Below, piece by piece: positions 56,501-64,000 of a stretch of DNA of 64,000 nt (position 1 is its first letter; the number at the start of each line of letters is the position of its first letter). Source of the DNA: JBCCTX01 sp964652565. Lineage in GTDB: Bacteria; Bacteroidota; Bacteroidia; J057. The notes under the pieces are model-generated. The model saw nothing but the letters and a program-made list of their open reading frames with translations, was not told the DNA's origin and did not search any database. The DNA lies in assembly GCA_964652565.1 (NCBI GenBank), contig CAZZEC010000010.1:1-64000 (forward strand), written 5' to 3'. The position numbers and the translations under genes were made by a program.

Positions 56501-56836
56501 GGATATATAAATGATATCTGTTTCACCTATGTCATCCACCGTAAACTGACCACTTTGGGTTACTTGCTCAAATGTAACTTCGTATCCCCATGCTTCAATG
56601 TTATTGATAATTTGCTGATCATCATCAATATCTCCATTTCCTCCGATATATAATACAGCGGGATTGATCCATTTGTCTGTGTCGGAATAAGGCTCAACAA
56701 TTGATGGAAGATGTACTTCCAATTTCTCTGATGACAATAGAGAATCTGTGCATAGGGGCAGTGTGTAGGCATATCCCCAGATAGGGGACAAGACGGTAGA
56801 TGCTACTGTCAAAAGTAGCAGTTTGAGACGATTCAT
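53504..56836 (-). CDS. Large T9SS-exported surface protein, paralogue without the CBM42 module
   Basis: 1110 residues with a signal peptide. The N-terminal region (about 50-260) has alternating beta and alpha segments (VLYIGGNGDI, IIYISSS, IPIILGEH) like a ThuA or glutamine-amidotransferase-type fold; this is tentative. Then follow a choice-of-anchor A domain (about 275-560, CEGGLGAASSYNLMV), two GEVED domains (about 573-739 and 752-915), a fibronectin-like region and a T9SS sorting domain (about 1032-1110). The C-terminal half closely parallels the neighbouring 1299-residue protein in domain order and spacing, while the N-termini differ completely. Function: cell-surface adhesion by domain type. 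Confidence 0.85.
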   Translation of the reverse strand: MNRLKLLLLTVASTVLSPIWGYAYTLPLCTDSLLSSEKLEVHLPSIVEPYSDTDKWINPAVLYIGGNGDIDDDQQIINNIEAWGYEVTFEQVTQSGQFTVDDIGETDIIYISSSVSSGDIGNTLLEADIPIILGEHLLFDDMKLTSGSDLGSSFASDIQILDDEHPIVNGFEIGIVNVFGSESKSLGWGKPSVCADRIASLSDNNEHLSIFSYDPGDVLVDGSLVVNKRIGFFARAQEQESFSEEIYILLRQAFAYALSEEIYDTGGCDDQQSDPFYCEGGLGAASSYNLMVLGNATQIGGSSGGAVQGKVAVGGNLSDLNANIGQDFESGNNLEDDATSRTLVVGADIGNSQNAQIGHGRFSFTGGFSGSITVFDPEAHNEELYLADLDLGLVDKYRQTPPFDFAYVRFQMSEFSQSLVSLDAESFSSAIEGNAELEGSTLVFDGQEEDKEIYLFLLEGTEFSGADKVELAEIGAHATLVINIAGSVFDLENIDFGAMETFAGQVIFNFYEAQSLRVGNFYGTILAPQAALNASNFSMQGQLIVNTVSVLDDFTLYNVPFRRCISPVVAQGIDYGDAPASYGQAWHIYNGNSSLISYLGTSVDYESSGFETNDAGGDDFDNLDDENGIEFIGGALASPGESKTLEITVFSNFQDVFVNIWVDFNQDGVFDPEEERVVENEEFDQNLHDPVNFVYNRSVQFTVPEDAKCGDTYLRVRLESDPTTIPTGQEYKGEVEDYVFTVICIQGGEYDFGDAPSTYGISSHKVNGVTSLGDIVDSEEGNQGTIFANGDDQNGEDDEDGVVFGNGPIITQENGSFQDKLYTVTINNESDKTFYLSAWIDTDADGAFDSQFIFDQAFGIGTNQSFNGPSITIPDNEELCGEVVIVRFRLSDVPGVGASGGEVEGEVEDYALIVSCEEEFYIEQGILPVDWLSVSTKEENDGVRVSWVTASEINNSYFEVQRSSDSVHFQTIGTQEGAGNSNEIQYYSLVDKQTISGTQYYRIKQVDFDGSYDYSNIVSISISSQHTMRIIRAYPSPTDGKFWIKAKSTNLGEASLNIYTLSGKLVFDVQTPIVIGTYSYPFDVSDLPSGIYIIHWSQEGYIHTQRLLKH

Positions 56837-57520
56837 TTGCTTGGTACTAAGTTGGCACTAAGATGTACGAGATACTTTGCTTGAGATGTCTAAAACAAAT
56901 ATATTTATTTCATATAAATATATCCCACCCGATCTAACCAACATAAAAATTGTATGAACCGTCATATTTCCTACTTCAATTGTGCATAAAAATACATTTA
57001 TTATTAATTAAACCTAACATGCTAAATATTTAAAATAATATCTTCAAAATCTACTACAGTAAATATTTAATGTATTTAATCAATTTTTTTATAATTATTA
57101 ATCATTATTCTTACATGTATATATTATCAATTAATTTATTTTTCAGTCATAATAATACTTTATGATATATGATAATATCAAGAGTTATAAATATCTAGTA
57201 GCACTTAATATCTATGTATATAACGGAGGGCTTTACTGAGATTCATTAGTCATAATTCATTTGTGATTATTTTTAATTAATATATTAACTAGCATATAAA
57301 ATGTTTGTATATTGCATACATGTACCCAACAGTGGAACTATAAAATGAATTGCACATACTACAACAAGCTTACAGCATAACAACTACTCTTTCCAGGTCT
57401 CCCTTTCTAAGTAAAAAAGACATATCAAACTGACTAAATGGCATTCAAAAATGTCGTTTTGGCATGTATTCGTGTATGGAAATATTTTTGCAAGGGGATA
57501 ATAGCAATAGAGATTGAATT
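56837..57520. other. Long AT-rich intergenic region between the surface-protein gene and clpB
   Basis: 684 bases; 56890-57340 is very AT-rich with no coding signal. The last 90 bases carry the clpB TGGCAT elements. No RNA gene or clear repeat is seen. Confidence 0.5.
57439..57465 (+). promoter_or_regulatory. Paired TGGCAT elements upstream of clpB
   Basis: TGGCAT occurs at 57439-57444 and 57460-57465. The second (TTTTGGCATGTATTCGTG) begins 61 bases before the clpB ATG; the equivalent copy ahead of hsp20 begins 60 bases before its ATG. The downstream part does not match a sigma-54 -12 box well, so the factor is not identified. Confidence 0.45.
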
Positions 57521-60127
57521 ATGAATTTGAATAACTATACATTAAAAGCACAAGAAGCGATACAACAAGCTGCAGAAATCGCTAAAGAGTATAAGCAACA
57601 AGCGGTTGAGACTGGGCACTTGTTGAAAGCCTTGCTGGAAGCAGAAGAAAGTATCATTCCCTATATATTAAAAAAACTAGGGGTGAATCCAGGATTTCTT
57701 GCTCAAAAATTGACGGAAAAGATTGATTCATATCCCAAAGTAACGGGAGCTACAGGGGGACAATATATCTCAAATGATCTCCACCAGGTACTTGAGGAAG
57801 CAAATAAAGAAGCGGGAACATACCAGGATGAGTTTATTAGCATCGAGCATTTATTGCTTGCACTCGTAAAAACGGGAAATGGAGTGGGTACTTTACTAAA
57901 GGAGCAAGGTATTTCAGAGAAAAACCTTAAGAAGGTAATAGAAGAAATACGAGGGGGAGAACGTGTAACAGATCAAAACCCTGAAGCAAAATATAATGCG
58001 CTTCAGAAATATGCACGTAACCTCAATGAAATGGCTCGCAAGGGTAAATTGGACCCAGTAATTGGTAGGGAAGATGAGATTCGTCGTGTAATACAGATAT
58101 TATCCCGACGTACCAAAAACAATCCAGTGCTAGTAGGGGAACCAGGAGTAGGTAAAACTGCCATTGCCGAAGGACTTGCTCATAGAATCATCCAGGGAGA
58201 TGTCCCTGAAAATCTCAAGTCTAAAACAGTTTTCTCATTGGATATGGGATCATTGATAGCAGGAGCTAAGTTTCGGGGAGAATTTGAAGAGAGGCTTAAG
58301 GCCGTTGTGAAAGAAGTAGTTGCAGCTGAGGGGGCCATCGTCCTCTTCATAGATGAGATCCATACCCTTGTAGGTGCAGGGAAAACGGATGGGGCAATGG
58401 ATGCGGCAAATATCCTCAAGCCAGCCCTTGCCAGAGGTGAACTTCGTGCCATAGGTGCCACTACCTTAGATGAATACCAGAAATATATAGAAAAGGATAA
58501 GGCACTAGAAAGACGATTTCAATCCGTTATTATAGATGAACCTTCTGTAGAAGATACGATTTCTATCCTGAGAGGAATCAAAGAAAAATACGAAGTACAC
58601 CATGGAGTGAGAATAACCGATGGAGCGATAGTTGCTGCGGCAGAACTATCTGACAGGTACCTTTCAGATCGTTTTTTACCAGATAAAGCGATAGATCTGG
58701 TAGATGAATCTGCAGCTAAGCTTCGTCTGGAAATGGATTCTATGCCGCAGGCCTTGGATGAAGTAGAAAGGAAAATACGCTATCTGGAAATTGAACGAGA
58801 AGCGCTAAAAAGAGAAAATGAAATTCAGAAAATAACTGAAATAGACGAACAAATAGCCAATCTCGATGATGAAAGGAAAAGACTAAAGGCACATTGGGAG
58901 CAGGAAAAGGATATCATCCTGAATATTCGGGAATCCAAACAGAAACTTGAAGCTTATAAGTTAGAAGCTGAAAAAGCCGAGCGTGAAGCAGACTTTGGAA
59001 AAGTTGCTGAGATCAGATACGGCAAAATGGTAGAGGAAGAAAACAAAATTGAAACCCTCAAACAACAACTGGATGAGTTTCAAGCAGACTTGAGAATGAT
59101 GAAGGAAGAGGTTGAAGCAGAGGACATCGCTGATATTATCTCTCGATGGTCTGGAATACCCGTCAGCAAAATGGTAGAAAGTGAAAGACAAAAATTACTG
59201 CGTCTGGAAGATGAATTACATCAGCGGGTAGTAGGTCAGGATGAAGCAATAGAAGCCGTGTCAAATGCTATTCGAAGAAGTCGAGCAGGATTACAAGACC
59301 CCAATCGGCCTATTGGCTCGTTCATTTTTCTGGGGCCTACGGGAGTGGGTAAAACTGAATTGGCAAAAACACTCGCAGAGTTTTTGTTTGATGATGAGCG
59401 GAATATTGTGAGAATAGATATGTCCGAATATCAAGAAAAACATACTGTGAGTAGACTGGTAGGAGCGCCTCCAGGATACATAGGGTATGATGAAGGAGGA
59501 CAATTAACGGAAGCCGTGAGAAGAAAGCCGTATTCTGTTGTATTACTGGATGAAATTGAAAAAGCTCATCCCGATGTATTTAATGTATTGTTACAAGTAT
59601 TGGACGATGGAAGATTGACTGACAACAAAGGAAGGACTGTCAATTTTACTAATACCATTGTAATAATGACTTCCAACTTGGGTTCTCACTACATACAGGA
59701 AAAATATGAAGAGTTGGATGAGACAAACAAAGAAGCATTGATGGTCATCATCAAAGAACAAATTTTGGAAATGCTCAAAAAGCAACTGAGACCAGAATTT
59801 GTAAATAGAATTGATGAAATTATCGTGTTTGCGCCATTAAGTAGTGAAGACCTCAGACAAATTGTAGAATTGCAGGCACATCAATTGATCGGAAAGCTTG
59901 AGGATCTCAACATACATCTCAGTTTTACTGATGAAGCACTGGATGTCATAGGAAATCTGGGGTATGACCCCCAATTTGGCGCCAGGCCTGTGAAAAGAAT
60001 ACTACAAAAAGAAGTAATAAATCTTCTTTCAAAGGAAATTTTAGCTGGCACAATTAGCAAAGATGCTCAGATTAAAGTGATCGCTCAAAATGGTCAGATT
60101 AAGTTTAGCGAGGACGTCCTCGCATAA
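57521..60127 (+). CDS. clpB: ATP-dependent chaperone ClpB
   Basis: An 868-residue Hsp100 disaggregase. Domains: Clp N (about 1-150), NBD1 with Walker A GEPGVGKTAIAEG (about 205-215) and arginine finger region DEYQKYIEKDKALERRFQ, middle coiled coil (about 400-530, IEREALKRENEIQK), NBD2 with Walker A GPTGVGKTELAKT, and the C-terminal D2 domain. Threads aggregates through the pore with DnaK. It is monocistronic, with a terminator right after it, and shares upstream elements with hsp20. Confidence 0.98.
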   Translation: MNLNNYTLKAQEAIQQAAEIAKEYKQQAVETGHLLKALLEAEESIIPYILKKLGVNPGFLAQKLTEKIDSYPKVTGATGGQYISNDLHQVLEEANKEAGTYQDEFISIEHLLLALVKTGNGVGTLLKEQGISEKNLKKVIEEIRGGERVTDQNPEAKYNALQKYARNLNEMARKGKLDPVIGREDEIRRVIQILSRRTKNNPVLVGEPGVGKTAIAEGLAHRIIQGDVPENLKSKTVFSLDMGSLIAGAKFRGEFEERLKAVVKEVVAAEGAIVLFIDEIHTLVGAGKTDGAMDAANILKPALARGELRAIGATTLDEYQKYIEKDKALERRFQSVIIDEPSVEDTISILRGIKEKYEVHHGVRITDGAIVAAAELSDRYLSDRFLPDKAIDLVDESAAKLRLEMDSMPQALDEVERKIRYLEIEREALKRENEIQKITEIDEQIANLDDERKRLKAHWEQEKDIILNIRESKQKLEAYKLEAEKAEREADFGKVAEIRYGKMVEEENKIETLKQQLDEFQADLRMMKEEVEAEDIADIISRWSGIPVSKMVESERQKLLRLEDELHQRVVGQDEAIEAVSNAIRRSRAGLQDPNRPIGSFIFLGPTGVGKTELAKTLAEFLFDDERNIVRIDMSEYQEKHTVSRLVGAPPGYIGYDEGGQLTEAVRRKPYSVVLLDEIEKAHPDVFNVLLQVLDDGRLTDNKGRTVNFTNTIVIMTSNLGSHYIQEKYEELDETNKEALMVIIKEQILEMLKKQLRPEFVNRIDEIIVFAPLSSEDLRQIVELQAHQLIGKLEDLNIHLSFTDEALDVIGNLGYDPQFGARPVKRILQKEVINLLSKEILAGTISKDAQIKVIAQNGQIKFSEDVLA

Positions 60128-60232
60128 AAATTTTATCGGAATTGAAAATAGTCTTTTTTGAGACATTTATTGGGTGACTGACAAACCAAAAAATTCCTTA
60201 TATTTGAATCGGATGTTTTCATGGTTGTTAAG

Positions 60233-60267
60233 TGCCTCTGTGTTGGGAAGCACAGGGGCTTTTTTTA
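60233..60267 (+). terminator. Terminator after clpB
   Basis: GCCTCTGTG pairs with CACAGGGGC (one G-T pair) around TTGGGAAG, followed by a run of seven T. It lies about 110 bases after the clpB stop and overlaps the last codon of the convergent amidase gene. Confidence 0.8.
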
Positions 60268-61035
60268 CAGTGGAATCTTCTGGTCTTTGAGAAATGGTAG
60301 TTTATCTCTTACAGCATGTACATTTTCAATTTCCAGGGTACATTCTACTACCCCTTCCTGCTCCTTGAGACATACAAGATCTTTGCCTAATGGATCGATA
60401 ATCGTAGAATACCCATTGTAATTGAGTGATGAATGATCCTGACCTACCCTATTTACTCCCATAACATACGATTGATTTTCGATAGCTCTGGCTTTCAGCA
60501 ACGTAGTCCAATGGTCTATGCGGGTCGATGGCCAGTTTGCTACATATACCAATAGATCATATCGTCCTTCTTCATTTGGGTTATTTCTACTCCATTCAGG
60601 AAATCTTAAATCATAACAGATCATCGGACATATCCTCCATTCACCAATCTGGAAAATGGTTTTATAACTCCCTGGGCTATAATATTGATCCTCGCCCGCC
60701 AATGAAAAGGGATACCTTTTGTCATACGTTGATATCAACCCCTTTTCATTGACAACTACCCATCTATTATAATATCTGCCATTTACTTCTATTATAAGAC
60801 TTCCCGCGAGATGCGTTTGATATTTTCTCGCTTCGTTACACATCCATTGAATTGTATCCCCATTCATAGATTCTGCCATTTCTATTGCGTTCATACTAAA
60901 TCCAGTAGAAAACATTTCTGGCAAAATGATCAGATCCGATGCCACTTGCATTGACTTAAGCATTTCACTAACCTTTGCTCGATTTGCGGAAGGATTTTCC
61001 CACAGTATGTCTAATTGAAGACCTAAAACATGCAT
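60265..61035 (-). CDS. Nitrilase-superfamily amidohydrolase (omega-amidase-like)
   Basis: 256 residues with the nitrilase triad: Glu in LPEMFSTGFS, Lys in YDKRYPFSLAGE and Cys in MICYDLRFPEWSR. The overall pattern (including NWPSTRIDHW and the MGVNRVGQDH segment) fits the YafV/omega-amidase branch, which removes the amide of alpha-ketoglutaramate or related compounds. Cytoplasmic, no signal peptide. Convergent with clpB. Confidence 0.9.
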   Translation of the reverse strand: MHVLGLQLDILWENPSANRAKVSEMLKSMQVASDLIILPEMFSTGFSMNAIEMAESMNGDTIQWMCNEARKYQTHLAGSLIIEVNGRYYNRWVVVNEKGLISTYDKRYPFSLAGEDQYYSPGSYKTIFQIGEWRICPMICYDLRFPEWSRNNPNEEGRYDLLVYVANWPSTRIDHWTTLLKARAIENQSYVMGVNRVGQDHSSLNYNGYSTIIDPLGKDLVCLKEQEGVVECTLEIENVHAVRDKLPFLKDQKIPL

Positions 61036-61199
61036 ATCTCAATTATTTTAGGCAAATTAATAATTTTTACTACCCCTGTCTCACAACTTTGTTCAGAAAA
61101 AGTTATCATTGCAGTATTGAATGTGTATTTTACTGGTAAAGTTGGGTCTAAGGAGTTGATCTAACGCTAAACGTACTGACATACTGTAGTCAAAAGATT

Positions 61200-62693
61200 A
61201 TGAGCAGCGCTGCAATATTTTACTATAGCCTTTTTGCCCTACTTGTTTTAGGAATCAGGGTGGGATTATATGGTCTATTCCAAAAAGCAGGAGAGCAAGG
61301 GTGGAAAGCCTTTATACCTGTATATAGCGATTATGTTTGGCTTCAAATAATAGGAAAACCAGCATGGTGGGTTGTGCTAACACTTATCCCTGTGGTGAGA
61401 ACGCTTATCAAGATTTCAATGAATATTGAAATCGTAAAATCATTTGGTAAATATACCTTTGGGCAACATACGCTGGCGGTGATACTTCCATTTTATTATT
61501 TCCCCAAAGTCGGATGGGACCAAGAGTCAAAATATCTCGGCCCTCCAGATACTCACAAAAATATCCCACAAAAATCAGGAATCAGAGAATGGGCTGATGC
61601 ATTTTTGTATGCAGGTGTAGCCGCTCTTATCATACGAACATTCTTCATTGAGGCATTCATGATTCCCACGAGTTCTATGGAACGCACGTTAATGGCTGGG
61701 GATTTTTTATTTGTAAGTAAATTTCACTACGGTCCTCGTATGCCTATGGTCCCCCTTGCTGTCCCATTCGTCCACAATAAAATCAAGATCGGAAATACCA
61801 TCCTCCCATCATATCTCGATGTTGTGAGACTCCCCTATTTTAGACTTCCCGGATTAGAAAAAGTAGAGCGCAATGATATCGTGGTGTTTAATTTTCCTGC
61901 CCACGACATCCAGGATTTAAATGATGGCGCAGGTTTTGTAAAACCCGTAAGCCTAAAAGAAAATTATATCAAAAGATGCGTTGCTATCCCGGGAGATAAA
62001 TTTGAGATTAAAGATCAACAGATCTATATCAATGATCAAATAGGAGAAAATCCTCCTAATATGCAGTATCAATATCGTGTAACCACCAACGGTACGGGAT
62101 TTCCTTACAGCCGTATGAAAGAATTAGGATTTCGTAAACTCAATAGCGATAACCCTAACTTCGTACAGATCGATCAAAACGTCTATCTGTTCTGGATGCC
62201 TGAAGATATTGCCGAGAAAGTTAAAAGTTTTAGCAATGTGACTGACTTCGAGATTCTATATCAACCCAAGGATCGATACGACGAAGTAGGTAAAGTATAT
62301 CCTCAATACGGTAACTCTCAAGGACAATTGTTTAAACACAATATTGATAATTTTGGGCCTATTGTTATTCCGGCAAAGGGTATGACTATACCCTTGAATA
62401 ACAAAAATGTATCCTTATACGCTAGAATAATTGAAGCCTATGAAGGTCACGAACTCGATGTAGATGTTACCAATCAACAGGTATTAATCGATGGTCAATC
62501 CAGTGATACATATACTTTTGAAATGAATTATTATTTTATGATGGGAGACAATCGACACAATTCAGAAGATGGTAGATATTGGGGGTTTGTACCAGAGAAT
62601 CATATCGTAGGTAAACCATTATTTATCTTTTTCTCATATGAATCTGAGTTTGGGGTCAGATTCAGTAGGATAGGGTCAAAGCATATAAACTAG
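61200..62693 (+). CDS. lepB: Signal peptidase I with N-terminal DUF5684-like extension
   Basis: 497 residues. Residues about 1-110 form a membrane region of DUF5684 type (GEQGWKAFIPVYSDYVWLQI). The peptidase then begins: membrane anchor, nucleophile Ser159 in IPTSSMERTL, general base Lys258 in YIKRCVAIPGD, and the late conserved box MGDNRHNSEDGRYWG. A long insertion lies between the base and that last box, typical of Bacteroidota enzymes. It cleaves Sec signal peptides on the outer face of the inner membrane. The usual PSGSM is PTSSM here. Confidence 0.93.
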   Translation: MSSAAIFYYSLFALLVLGIRVGLYGLFQKAGEQGWKAFIPVYSDYVWLQIIGKPAWWVVLTLIPVVRTLIKISMNIEIVKSFGKYTFGQHTLAVILPFYYFPKVGWDQESKYLGPPDTHKNIPQKSGIREWADAFLYAGVAALIIRTFFIEAFMIPTSSMERTLMAGDFLFVSKFHYGPRMPMVPLAVPFVHNKIKIGNTILPSYLDVVRLPYFRLPGLEKVERNDIVVFNFPAHDIQDLNDGAGFVKPVSLKENYIKRCVAIPGDKFEIKDQQIYINDQIGENPPNMQYQYRVTTNGTGFPYSRMKELGFRKLNSDNPNFVQIDQNVYLFWMPEDIAEKVKSFSNVTDFEILYQPKDRYDEVGKVYPQYGNSQGQLFKHNIDNFGPIVIPAKGMTIPLNNKNVSLYARIIEAYEGHELDVDVTNQQVLIDGQSSDTYTFEMNYYFMMGDNRHNSEDGRYWGFVPENHIVGKPLFIFFSYESEFGVRFSRIGSKHIN

Positions 62694-62697
62694 GCTT

Positions 62698-63045
62698 CTA
62701 GGAACTAAAGATCCCTTCGGACTCAAAGTAACTAAGTATGTGTTCTTTAAGGAGATACTCCTGACTAAAAATATCAGTATGAGGAAGAGGTTTTAGCAAT
62801 TTCCAATGTGGCCATCCTTCCTGGTCGGTATGCGTCAATTCATAATAACCCGACAGGGATAGAAGCTTACAAATCGCGATATGCATAAGGTCAACCTTCT
62901 GTTCTTTACTAAAGTCCTGGGGCTGAGCACCTAATTCTCTCACTCCAATTAAAAAAAGTATTCCTTCCAGCGAAAGTTGTTTCCCAAACCTTTCTTCCAG
63001 CCAGTGCTCCATATGTTTCCATCTCACAGATAATTCCTGTTCCAT
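62698..63045 (-). CDS. Conserved small hypothetical protein
   Basis: 115 residues, soluble, rich in Leu and Trp (WKHMEHWLEERFG, LFLIGVRELG) with no signal peptide or membrane helix. It looks like a compact helical protein, but I do not recognise the family. The coding quality is good and the stop lies 4 bases from the end of convergent lepB. The exported-protein gene upstream ends 17 bases before its start. Confidence 0.7.
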   Translation of the reverse strand: MEQELSVRWKHMEHWLEERFGKQLSLEGILFLIGVRELGAQPQDFSKEQKVDLMHIAICKLLSLSGYYELTHTDQEGWPHWKLLKPLPHTDIFSQEYLLKEHILSYFESEGIFSS

Positions 63046-63062
63046 ATATATTCTCCAAGATC

Positions 63063-63494
63063 CTACTTAAATCCAAAAATTTTTAACTGTACGTACATAT
63101 TTTGCCTGTTGTAATATTCCCAAGCATTTACCTCTCCAACTCTCATCCATATTCCTAAAGGTGCTTTTTTTTCAATTTTGCGCTCAAGCCTACATAAATA
63201 ACTGTATCCTGAAGGATTCTTCCTAACAAATTCCGGAAGGATTTCCTTATCCAATTCCCAGGTTGAAACGTTTGTACCGGTTTTGTCAGGTATATTATCC
63301 CTATCAACTCGCAATATGTCTGCGCTGGGATACATCATCTTTCCCATGAGATAATCTACAGTGGGCGAAGATTGTATAGGTTGTTTCCAATGTAGGGTAA
63401 GAGTTTGTTGAGCCAAACATACTTTTATATTACTCAACATAATAAGCAATGGCCACATAATTAAAAACGAAATATTCAAGTTTGTACTCATCAT
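63063..63494 (-). CDS. Exported hypothetical protein
   Basis: 143 residues with an N-terminal signal-like segment (SFLIMWPLLIMLSNIKVCLAQ) followed by a mature beta-rich region. No domain recognised. It is upstream of the previous small gene, 17 bases apart, so the two are likely co-transcribed. Confidence 0.65.
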   Translation of the reverse strand: MMSTNLNISFLIMWPLLIMLSNIKVCLAQQTLTLHWKQPIQSSPTVDYLMGKMMYPSADILRVDRDNIPDKTGTNVSTWELDKEILPEFVRKNPSGYSYLCRLERKIEKKAPLGIWMRVGEVNAWEYYNRQNMYVQLKIFGFK

Positions 63495-63763
63495 GTTCTA
63501 TACATAATAACTAAAGATACTCTTTTCCAAAAATACTATTTTGATATTTGATCGATCTTAATGAAATTAAAGGCATATCTATTTATAATACTTTAACTTC
63601 GCATTTTAGTTAACATGTTGTTTGTCAAATGGCTAACAATTAATTTCAGATCTTATTTCCCAAAAAAATTTACGCGCATAATTATTTGTCTTTTCTCACT
63701 TGTCTCTATCATTCCAGCAGCGTCTATCATTCATATCTCTTAGTATTATGAAATATTCGCATC

Positions 63764-64000
63764 ATGCCAGCAAAATCAAGAAAATTATGGAATACGCTTA
63801 CATATTTAAATGATAAGGAAAAAAGTAAGTTGTTAAAATGGATTTGTTACGAACTGGAAAACAGACAAGAATATGTTAAACGTCTCGCAGAAATAGTATT
63901 GACGTCGGAAGGAACAATTGATGACTCCAACATTTGGAGTCTTCTGTACCCAGATACTCCTTACAATGACGGAAGGCTTAGAAAGCTATTTCGGGATGTA
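63764..64000 (+). CDS. Start of a helical hypothetical protein (partial, 3' end outside window)
   Basis: An ATG at 63764 opens a frame of 79 codons to the window edge (MPAKSRKLWNTLTYL, then KLLKWICYELENRQEYVKR and the LYPDTPYNDGRLRKLFRDV segment). A stop codon lies in frame 15 bases upstream, so the start is real. It resembles large helical proteins of Bacteroidota of unknown function. The 269 bases before it show nothing else. Confidence 0.7.
   Translation, partial: MPAKSRKLWNTLTYLNDKEKSKLLKWICYELENRQEYVKRLAEIVLTSEGTIDDSNIWSLLYPDTPYNDGRLRKLFRDV

Noticed and set aside
60199..60267. Possible small RNA: TATATTTG box followed by the clpB terminator hairpin
   Set aside because: No -33 element at the right spacing; the hairpin is explained as the clpB terminator.
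1..64000. tRNA, rRNA, CRISPR arrays, insertion sequences, prophage or integrase genes
   Set aside because: Looked for cloverleaf CCA-like ends, spaced direct repeats and transposase or integrase motifs; none found by eye.

Overview
The window looks like a chromosomal segment of a Bacteroidota bacterium, probably from the Saprospiria (Lewinella-like) branch. The evidence is low GC, type IX secretion C-terminal sorting domains on three large exported proteins, a bacillithiol gene (bshA), MnmD, a DUF4834 protein, weak ribosome binding sites, and Saprospiraceae-style cell-surface modules (choice-of-anchor A, GEVED). The taxon is an inference. I see no tRNA or rRNA gene, insertion sequence, prophage or CRISPR array.

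Region 1 (about 0.7-10.7 kb) is the most coherent part. It is a sulfur and respiration module: cytochrome bd oxidase (cydAB) behind an AraC-type regulator; a persulfide dioxygenase with two rhodanese domains (CstB-like); a single-domain rhodanese overlapping a universal stress protein; a Crp/Fnr regulator; a YeeE/YedE two-gene sulfur-compound transporter; and, divergently, a cysteine-dioxygenase-like protein fused to a SAM methyltransferase. Three perfect GTGA-N6-TCAC sites lie in front of the three transcription units next to the regulator, and its recognition helix has the CRP-type R-E-x3-R residues. I read this as a local thiol/persulfide regulon that includes an unusual fusion enzyme.

Region 2 (10.7-33.6 kb) is mostly housekeeping: polA, a histidine phosphatase, an NSS amino-acid symporter with a 39-residue MetS-like small subunit, hsp20, an unknown membrane protein, a SET-domain protein, gamma-glutamyltransferase, a GT39-like membrane protein, DUF4834, bshA, an isolated nuoJKL block, a PhoD-like T9SS phosphatase, mnmA, an orphan moxR, acetoacetyl-CoA synthetase, and a frameshifted TipAS-domain remnant.

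Region 3 (33.7-48.7 kb) holds a GH172 (DUF2961) glycosidase, an amidohydrolase lipoprotein, a lytic-transglycosylase-like protein, mnmD, an MscS channel, the lutABC lactate operon, hisA-hisF-hisE (no hisI), and tagaturonate reductase.

Region 4 (48.8-64 kb) has two large paralogous T9SS surface proteins, each preceded by a long AT-rich region, then clpB, a nitrilase-type amidase, signal peptidase I, two small unknown proteins, and a gene running off the end. The chaperone genes hsp20 and clpB, 41 kb apart, share a TGGCAT element at the same distance from their start codons (60 and 61 nt).
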